Shown: positions 7,939 through 11,951 of the stretch, in pieces
Position numbering within the stretch: position 1 is the first letter of the stretch
Layout: each line of letters begins with the position of its first letter
Source: Chloroflexota bacterium
GTDB taxonomy: Bacteria; Chloroflexota; UBA11872
Direction: 5' to 3'
Assembly: GCA_028875175.1 (NCBI GenBank)
Contig: JAPPFO010000091.1
Span: forward strand, 10,571 to 22,521
Length of the DNA stretch: 11,951 nucleotides
Made by a program: the position numbers and the translations under genes
Notes under the pieces: generated by a model
Seen by the model: only the letters and a program-made list of their open reading frames with translations
Database searches by the model: none
Told to the model about the DNA's origin: nothing

Positions 7939-8745
7939 TCAGGCGCATCCATCCAGTGCGCGTCGTTGGTCGTCGTCGAGGTCCCATCCCACGGACCCCG
8001 CCAATTCCGCCACCCGCTCCGGCCGGTCCGTCTTCGGAATCGCTATCACACCGTCCTGCCCCACCAGCCAGTTCAGCATCACCTGCGCCGGCGTCCGTCC
8101 TGTGGCGCGGCTGACCTCGTGCAACACCCCCGACCCCTGGTGCCCGTCGAAATCCGCCAGCGCCAATGGCGTGTGCGCAATCACCGTCACCTTGGTCGCC
8201 TGGCACAGCTCCAGCACGTCCTCCGCCACGTCGCGCTCGAACAGGTTGTACCGAATCTGGTTCGACACGATCGGATACCGCCGCGCCGCGTCCTGCGCCG
8301 CCTTTAACTGGTCCGCCGAGAAGTTGCTGACCCCAATGAACCGGATCAGCCCCTCGTCTACCAACCGTTCCAGCGCGCCAATCGTCTCGCCAATCGAAAT
8401 CGACGGGTTCGGTCCATGAATCTGGTACAGATCCAAGACCTCCACGCCCAGCCGCCGCGCACTCGCCCGCGCATGCACCGGAACGTCCCGTTCCCGCAGG
8501 TTCCTCGGAGAAATCTTCGTGGCAATGAAGACCCGATCCCACTGCCCCGCAAGCTCGGCCCCGACCTGCAACTCGGCCTGCCCGGGCTCATCGCCCCGAG
8601 CGTTGTATGACTCCGCCGTGTCGATCAGCCGCAGGCCCGCGGCCAATCCCTTCACCAGCACACCCTGTCCGCCGAAATACCGGGCCGTCCCCAGCCCAAT
8701 CTTGGGAACACGTGTGTCCGTCGGGCCCAGGAATACCTCGTCCAT
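7939..8745 (-). CDS. Aldo/keto reductase
   Basis: The 268-residue protein is a TIM-barrel NADP(H)-dependent oxidoreductase, slightly short for the family, which often runs 270-320. The catalytic tetrad is complete: D42 and Y47 (IDTAESYNA), K77 (ATKISP) and H110 (LYQIHGPNP). Further family marks are GVSNFS (138-143), SNQIRYNLF (161-169) and the cofactor phosphate-binding segment IPKTDRPERV (236-245). It reduces a carbonyl to an alcohol, or the reverse. The substrate is unknown, but its place between a GH57 hydrolase gene (12-nt gap) and a glycosyltransferase gene (21-nt gap) suggests a sugar or sugar-derived aldehyde. The start ATG at 8745 fits the family N-terminus; the ribosome site before it is weak, and coupling to the upstream stop is plausible. 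Confidence 0.93.
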   Translation of the reverse strand: MDEVFLGPTDTRVPKIGLGTARYFGGQGVLVKGLAAGLRLIDTAESYNARGDEPGQAELQVGAELAGQWDRVFIATKISPRNLRERDVPVHARASARRLGVEVLDLYQIHGPNPSISIGETIGALERLVDEGLIRFIGVSNFSADQLKAAQDAARRYPIVSNQIRYNLFERDVAEDVLELCQATKVTVIAHTPLALADFDGHQGSGVLHEVSRATGRTPAQVMLNWLVGQDGVIAIPKTDRPERVAELAGSVGWDLDDDQRRALDGCA

Positions 8746-8757
8746 GGCAGTCGCTCG

Positions 8758-9957
8758 CTAGCTGATCGCGTCGATGAAGTTGATGTACACCCGCTGATGC
8801 TCCCAGAGCAACCGATCCGCCCCCAGCCACATCCACTCGCCCGGTGTGAAATAGGCCGAAACGTCCGCCTCCGAACCTTCCCGCCCCACCCACTGCAACC
8901 AGTGCAGGTTGTCCGACTGCAACAGCAGGTGCGCCAGGTCAATCAGCGCCGGGTCCTCCGTCAGCTGTGCGGTGCCGTAGGCAGCCGTCATCAGCCGGAA
9001 CACCGCCTGCTGTGCATGGTTCCCCAGGAAAAACTCCAGGCCTCCATGCTGTCCCGCCCAGGTGGCAGGGAACGGCGACAGCGGCAAGTCATGCGCATCG
9101 CCGCCAAACGCCTCAACCGCCGCGCTGGGCGTCAAACATTGAACCCCGCGCTTCGCCAGTTCGTCCGGCAGCGCGTCCAGGAACTCGAAGATCCCCGTAT
9201 CCACGTTGTGGTGCTCGCCAAACGTCTCAAAGTCCCACGCCAGCGTCACCAGGTCCCCCGGCGTCGACGCAATCCAGTCGGCGTACCGGTCCGCCGTCAG
9301 CGGCCATCCATCCCACCCTTGGTTCGAGAACCGGTACCCCACGTCATCGCTCAGGTCGAAATGCCGGGCCAGCAGCGGCAGCCCGCCCCGTTCCTCGTAC
9401 AGGTGAGCCGCGCTCCGCCACTCCATGATCCACGGCCGTCCGTCCACGAACCCCGCCTCGAACCCCACCCGCCCCAGCGTCCGCGCAATGTCCGACGACA
9501 TCAGCATCTCGGTCGTATCCGCCACCCGTGGGCGCTGCCCACACAAGTCCTTTAGTCCGTCCGCCGACCGCTCCATCCCACCCGCAAACAGCGGCAGGTC
9601 CAGCAGCATGCTCACCGCGTGATACGGCTCCGTCGCCACCGGTTCGCAGTTCTCATGACCCAGCAGGGCCTTCAGTTCTCCCAGCAACTCCGGATCCCAC
9701 GCCTCGAACTGCGGCAACGTTGAAAGCGGAATCCCCAGCCCCAGCGCCAGCCCCCGATCCAGCAATTCCTGCCACAGCTTGATCGCCGGCCGGTAGCACC
9801 ACCGCGCCACCTTCTCGAAGTAAAACTGGTTCAACTCGTCGTCGAACAGCGCCGCTTCGATCGTCGCCGCGTCCGCCCCATGCGGAATAGGCACCGCCGG
9901 AATCCGCACCCGTCGCGGCTGGTGAATCAGCGTGTAGATAACCAGGTGTTCGGCGAT
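8758..9957 (-). CDS. GH57 family glycoside hydrolase (alpha-amylase-like), non-canonical start
   Basis: GH57 enzymes are retaining alpha-glucan hydrolases, transferases or branching enzymes. Numbered from the proposed ATC start at 9957 (399 residues): conserved region 1 HQP (12-14), probable nucleophile E150 in DTTEMLMS, and probable acid/base D242 in WDFETFGEHH, matching the alpha-amylase-like branch typified by Methanocaldococcus jannaschii MJ1611. The first conventional start is a GTG at 9909, but that would remove the first beta strand and HQP. The frame stays open, with family-like sequence (LVIYTLIHQPRR), up to the previous gene's in-frame TAG at 10009-10011, and holds no ATG, GTG or TTG. 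Start candidates are therefore ATC 9957 or CTG 9945, or a base has been altered. There is no strong ribosome site. No signal peptide is seen, so it is probably cytosolic. It follows a glycosyltransferase gene, consistent with glucan processing. Confidence 0.9.
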   Translation of the reverse strand: MAEHLVIYTLIHQPRRVRIPAVPIPHGADAATIEAALFDDELNQFYFEKVARWCYRPAIKLWQELLDRGLALGLGIPLSTLPQFEAWDPELLGELKALLGHENCEPVATEPYHAVSMLLDLPLFAGGMERSADGLKDLCGQRPRVADTTEMLMSSDIARTLGRVGFEAGFVDGRPWIMEWRSAAHLYEERGGLPLLARHFDLSDDVGYRFSNQGWDGWPLTADRYADWIASTPGDLVTLAWDFETFGEHHNVDTGIFEFLDALPDELAKRGVQCLTPSAAVEAFGGDAHDLPLSPFPATWAGQHGGLEFFLGNHAQQAVFRLMTAAYGTAQLTEDPALIDLAHLLLQSDNLHWLQWVGREGSEADVSAYFTPGEWMWLGADRLLWEHQRVYINFIDAIS

Positions 9958-10008
9958 TGAAAGTGCGCGATCGTTGGGGTCGGGCGGCCGGCTGGCGCTC
10001 CCCGAATG

Positions 10009-11370
10009 CTACCCGACCATCACGTCCTGCCCGGCCGCCAGATGGCTCATCCGGGTCAGGAATATCGGGGTCACGGCTTCCCAGGTAAACAGCTCCGCTG
10101 CCCGACGTGCCCCAGCGCGAATCGACGCATTGAGCTCCTGGTCATCGTTCAGTTGCAACGCAAATCGCACGATCTCATCCGGATCAGCCGCGTCGTCCAG
10201 CACCACGCAGTTCTGCAGCGGACGCGCATAGTCCTCGCCCGTGGACCCCACGTACGCAATCCCGCCCGCCGCCATCGCCTCCAGCCCCACCAGCCCGAAG
10301 GGCTCGTATCCGCTGTTGGCCAGCGCGCCGTCCGCTGCGGTGTAGAAAACCGGCAGAACCTCGTCCGGCACGAAAAACCGCAGGTCCAGCACCGCAGCCT
10401 CCGGCGCCGCCCCCAGCGCCGTGGCAATCCCCGGCACCGAGCGGTCCTCCGTCACCACCTCCGCGCGCTCCAGCCCGCGCCAAACCATGTGCCGGTAGAC
10501 CTCGTCGCCATGCGCTTCGTATGCGCCCGGCTTGATCACCAACCGGGCATTCACACCCTGCGCGCGCAGCCGGTACACCGCCTCCACGGCCTCCAGCCAT
10601 CCCTTGTCAGGGTCCGTCCGTCCGATCTTGAAGAACCACACGTCGCAGTCCATCGCCCGACGAAACGCCGCCACCGCGTCCGGATCCACCGTCTCCAGTC
10701 GTTCCTCCGGCACCCCGTTCGGAATCACCACCGGGTTGACGCCGCAGTCCCACATTTGATGCTTGACGTACTTTGAGACCGCCGCAAAGTCCGCCACGTA
10801 ACCGATCCGGTCCCAGTTCATTCGGTTGAAGGACATGTCATTGTTCGCGTTCCACACCAGCACGCAGTTCTGGCGAATCCCGTTGAAATGCAGCGAATCG
10901 CTCAGCCGCGAAAGCGCGTCGGCCGTATGCCACTCCTCCGCCATCACCACCACCGAGCGCCCCTCGGCCACGGCCGGCGTCGCGATCTCAAACGTCACGT
11001 GCGCCGGCACGGAGTCCTGGAAGTCGTGAACCTTCTCGATCTCCGCCTCGTACACCCCGCCCCGGTGATGCGCGCTCAGCCACTGGCACCATCGGTGCAG
11101 ATGCAGCCGGCCGTTCTCTTGCACCTCGTGCCCCGGTCGGTCTGGATCTCCAACAAACACCAAGTGCGTATTGAACCCCTGCCGCGCCAGCGACCGCGTG
11201 AACTGCGCCACCCGCACCCCCAGCCCCCCGGCCTGTGAGTAGGGTTGGTCCGGCCCCTCGAATGAGAGAAAGACGATCTCAAGGTTTTCCGGCGTGAAGT
11301 TCGGCGGCACGGACAAGTCTCTGGGTGTGCTGTGCGACAGCCGGCGTCCGGCTGCCCGCACAAATGGCAT
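10009..11370 (-). CDS. GT4/GT5-like glycosyltransferase, first gene of the glucan-type cluster
   Basis: From the ATG at 11370 the protein has 453 residues. The frame is open to 11556, but those 62 extra residues are Arg/Gly-rich and run into intergenic repeats. GT-B fold marks: first strand EIVFLSFEGPD (31-41), glycine loop QAGGLGVRV (46-54), AEEWHTA (144-150), VIPNGV (215-220), R251 and K256 (GRTDPDKGW), and the EX7E motif at E356-E364 (EPFGLVGLE). It should be a retaining nucleotide-sugar-dependent transferase. The AGGLG loop and layout recall glycogen/starch synthases, but the donor and acceptor are not readable. It precedes the GH57 gene, whose HQP-bearing start region follows within about 50 nt. 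No ribosome site is clear; a TAAGAT box lies 8 nt before the ATG. A GTG at 11310 is an alternative start. Confidence 0.9.
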   Translation of the reverse strand: MPFVRAAGRRLSHSTPRDLSVPPNFTPENLEIVFLSFEGPDQPYSQAGGLGVRVAQFTRSLARQGFNTHLVFVGDPDRPGHEVQENGRLHLHRWCQWLSAHHRGGVYEAEIEKVHDFQDSVPAHVTFEIATPAVAEGRSVVVMAEEWHTADALSRLSDSLHFNGIRQNCVLVWNANNDMSFNRMNWDRIGYVADFAAVSKYVKHQMWDCGVNPVVIPNGVPEERLETVDPDAVAAFRRAMDCDVWFFKIGRTDPDKGWLEAVEAVYRLRAQGVNARLVIKPGAYEAHGDEVYRHMVWRGLERAEVVTEDRSVPGIATALGAAPEAAVLDLRFFVPDEVLPVFYTAADGALANSGYEPFGLVGLEAMAAGGIAYVGSTGEDYARPLQNCVVLDDAADPDEIVRFALQLNDDQELNASIRAGARRAAELFTWEAVTPIFLTRMSHLAAGQDVMVG

Positions 11371-11378
11371 TGCCAACA

Positions 11379-11384
11379 ATCTTA
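11379..11384 (-). promoter_or_regulatory. Possible -10 element implying a leaderless transcript
   Basis: Read on the minus strand, TAAGAT matches the TANNNT core of the bacterial -10 box and is separated from the ATG at 11370 by 8 nt. If used, transcription would begin at or next to the A of the start codon, which would fit the absence of a clear ribosome-binding site. No -35 match is apparent, so chance is a real alternative. Confidence 0.25.
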
Positions 11385-11537
11385 GCCCCGTTCCCAGCCT
11401 TCCCCGCGTGTCCTCCCGAAGCGCGAGGTCGTGTTGCCCGGCTCCCCTCTCAGGATGGCCTCCCCATCGTCTCCTTCTTCCCAGTAAGACCCGTGCACAA
11501 CGCCCAGCCTCCTCGAAGCTGCGACGGCCCCTGCTCC

Positions 11538-11553
11538 CTCTCCTGGAGGAGAG
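11538..11553. repeat. Hairpin of the CCCTCTCC repeat family
   Basis: CTCTCC and GGAGAG pair as a 6-bp stem around a TGGA loop. It is one unit of the repeat cluster and has no T-tract, so a terminator role is not favoured. Confidence 0.5.
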
Positions 11554-11722
11554 CAACGGTGTGAAGCGTCAGGTTCGTCGGGTCCGCGCCCGTCTTAATC
11601 CCTCTCTTGGGAGACCTTTGCAAGACTCTTTTGGTCGTCGAACTCACGGACGCTTTTCCTCCCGCCCGGGGGAAAGCACCGGTGTTCGGTGTCAATCTGT
11701 TCGAGGAGACGCCGGACTTTCC

Positions 11723-11740
11723 CCTCTCCTGGGGGAGAGG
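11723..11740. repeat. Hairpin of the CCCTCTCC repeat family
   Basis: CCTCTCC and GGAGAGG form a perfect 7-bp stem around a TGGG loop, the best-preserved unit of the cluster. The stem is GC-rich and has no T-tract after it. Confidence 0.55.
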
Positions 11741-11910
11741 CAGAGCCTGCCGCGGACTCGATTTGGGGTGCGGCTGTCTCCGGCCGAAACCGGTGAGCGA
11801 CTGTGTTGGGTGTCAAGGGGTCTTCCGCGCACCCACCCCGCCCACCACTCGGCTCGGGCCAGGGTCAAACTCCTCTGGCGAGACGCCGCTCTTTCTCCCT
11901 CTCCCTTGAG

Positions 11911-11951
11911 GGTGTCCAGACCGGAGACATGGTAGACAGGTGTTCGGAGAC
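11911..11951. repeat. Repeated CGGAGAC motif, possible mobile-element terminus
   Basis: CGGAGAC occurs at 11922-11928 and 11945-11951, 23 nt apart, each preceded by a GGTGT sequence (11911 and 11939), with ATGGTAGACA between. Repeated short motifs like these occur at the ends of some insertion sequences, where they bind transposase; IS481-type elements come to mind from general resemblance only. No transposase gene is in the window, which ends inside the motif, so identity is unproven. Confidence 0.3.

Larger units (their letters stand above)
11371..11951. repeat. Gene-free stretch with diverged CCCTCTCC repeats
   Basis: I see no credible gene in these 581 bases. The core CCCTCTCC recurs on the plus strand at 11536-11543, 11722-11729 and 11897-11904, with near copies at 11445-11451 (CCCTCTC) and 11600-11607 (CCCTCTCT). 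Longer similarity joins the copies: GAGACGCCG occurs at 11706-11714 and 11880-11888, each shortly before CCCTCTCC; AGAGCAACGGTGT (11550-11562) resembles AAAGCACCGGTGT (11673-11685); and GGTGTCAA occurs at 11688-11695 and 11809-11816. The pattern suggests several decayed copies of one dispersed, hairpin-forming intergenic repeat. It lies upstream of the glycosyltransferase operon. Confidence 0.6.

Noticed and set aside
8797..9555. Plus-strand frame antisense to the GH57 gene
   Set aside because: Composition artefact of GC-rich DNA with no recognisable domain.
10009..10011. TAG recoding as an explanation for the GH57 start problem
   Set aside because: TAG also ends the dehydrogenase, membrane-protein, VWA and GH57 genes sensibly, so genome-wide reassignment is unlikely.
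11450..11467. Five-codon minus-strand frame (MGRPS) with a strong AAGGAG site before it
   Set aside because: Too short to judge; the purine-rich site lies within repeat-like sequence and probably occurs by chance.
11371..11556. N-terminal extension of the first glycosyltransferase frame
   Set aside because: The 62 extra residues are Arg/Gly-rich and are read from the intergenic repeat; the GT-B fold begins well after the ATG at 11370.
11294..11935. 213-codon plus-strand frame across the repeat region
   Set aside because: Arg/Ser/Pro-rich, reads through hairpin repeats and the antisense of a real gene, and has no domain.

Overview
The window is about 12 kb of GC-rich bacterial DNA with tightly packed genes. 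No rRNA, tRNA or CRISPR array was seen. No marker gene fixes the taxonomy. The base composition, the pairing of a GH57 enzyme with GT4-type glycosyltransferases, and the intergenic CCCTCTCC hairpin repeats would suit an uncultured bacterium such as a Chloroflexota member. That placement is a guess.

Layout. (1) Positions 2-760 (+) hold the C-terminal three quarters of a D-isomer-specific 2-hydroxyacid dehydrogenase that starts before the window. (2) Positions 5919-782 (-) are a probable three-gene operon: a large protein with two MoxR/CobS-like AAA+ modules, a CobT/NorD-like von Willebrand A (VWA) protein that overlaps it by 14 nt, and a multi-pass membrane protein of unknown function. It converges on the dehydrogenase gene. 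(3) Positions 6085-6432 (+) are a small membrane-anchored coiled-coil protein, divergent from the AAA+ gene. (4) Positions 11370-6700 (-) are a second probable operon with short gaps: a GT4/GT5-like glycosyltransferase, a GH57 glycoside hydrolase, an aldo/keto reductase and a second GT4 glycosyltransferase. (5) Positions 11371-11951 have no credible gene. They hold diverged CCCTCTCC-centred repeats and hairpins, and end in a repeated motif that may be the edge of a mobile element.

How the genes may work together. The AAA+ and VWA proteins form the classic MoxR-ATPase/VWA pairing, used elsewhere for metal insertion or chaperone-like remodelling of a target protein; here the target is unknown and the membrane protein is the nearest candidate. 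The GT-GH57-AKR-GT set looks like a module for making or trimming an alpha-linked glucan or related glycoside. The least expected points are: a GH57 gene whose conserved N-terminal HQP motif lies upstream of any canonical start codon, Walker B Asp-to-Asn changes in both AAA+ modules, and a degenerate zincin-like motif in the VWA protein.
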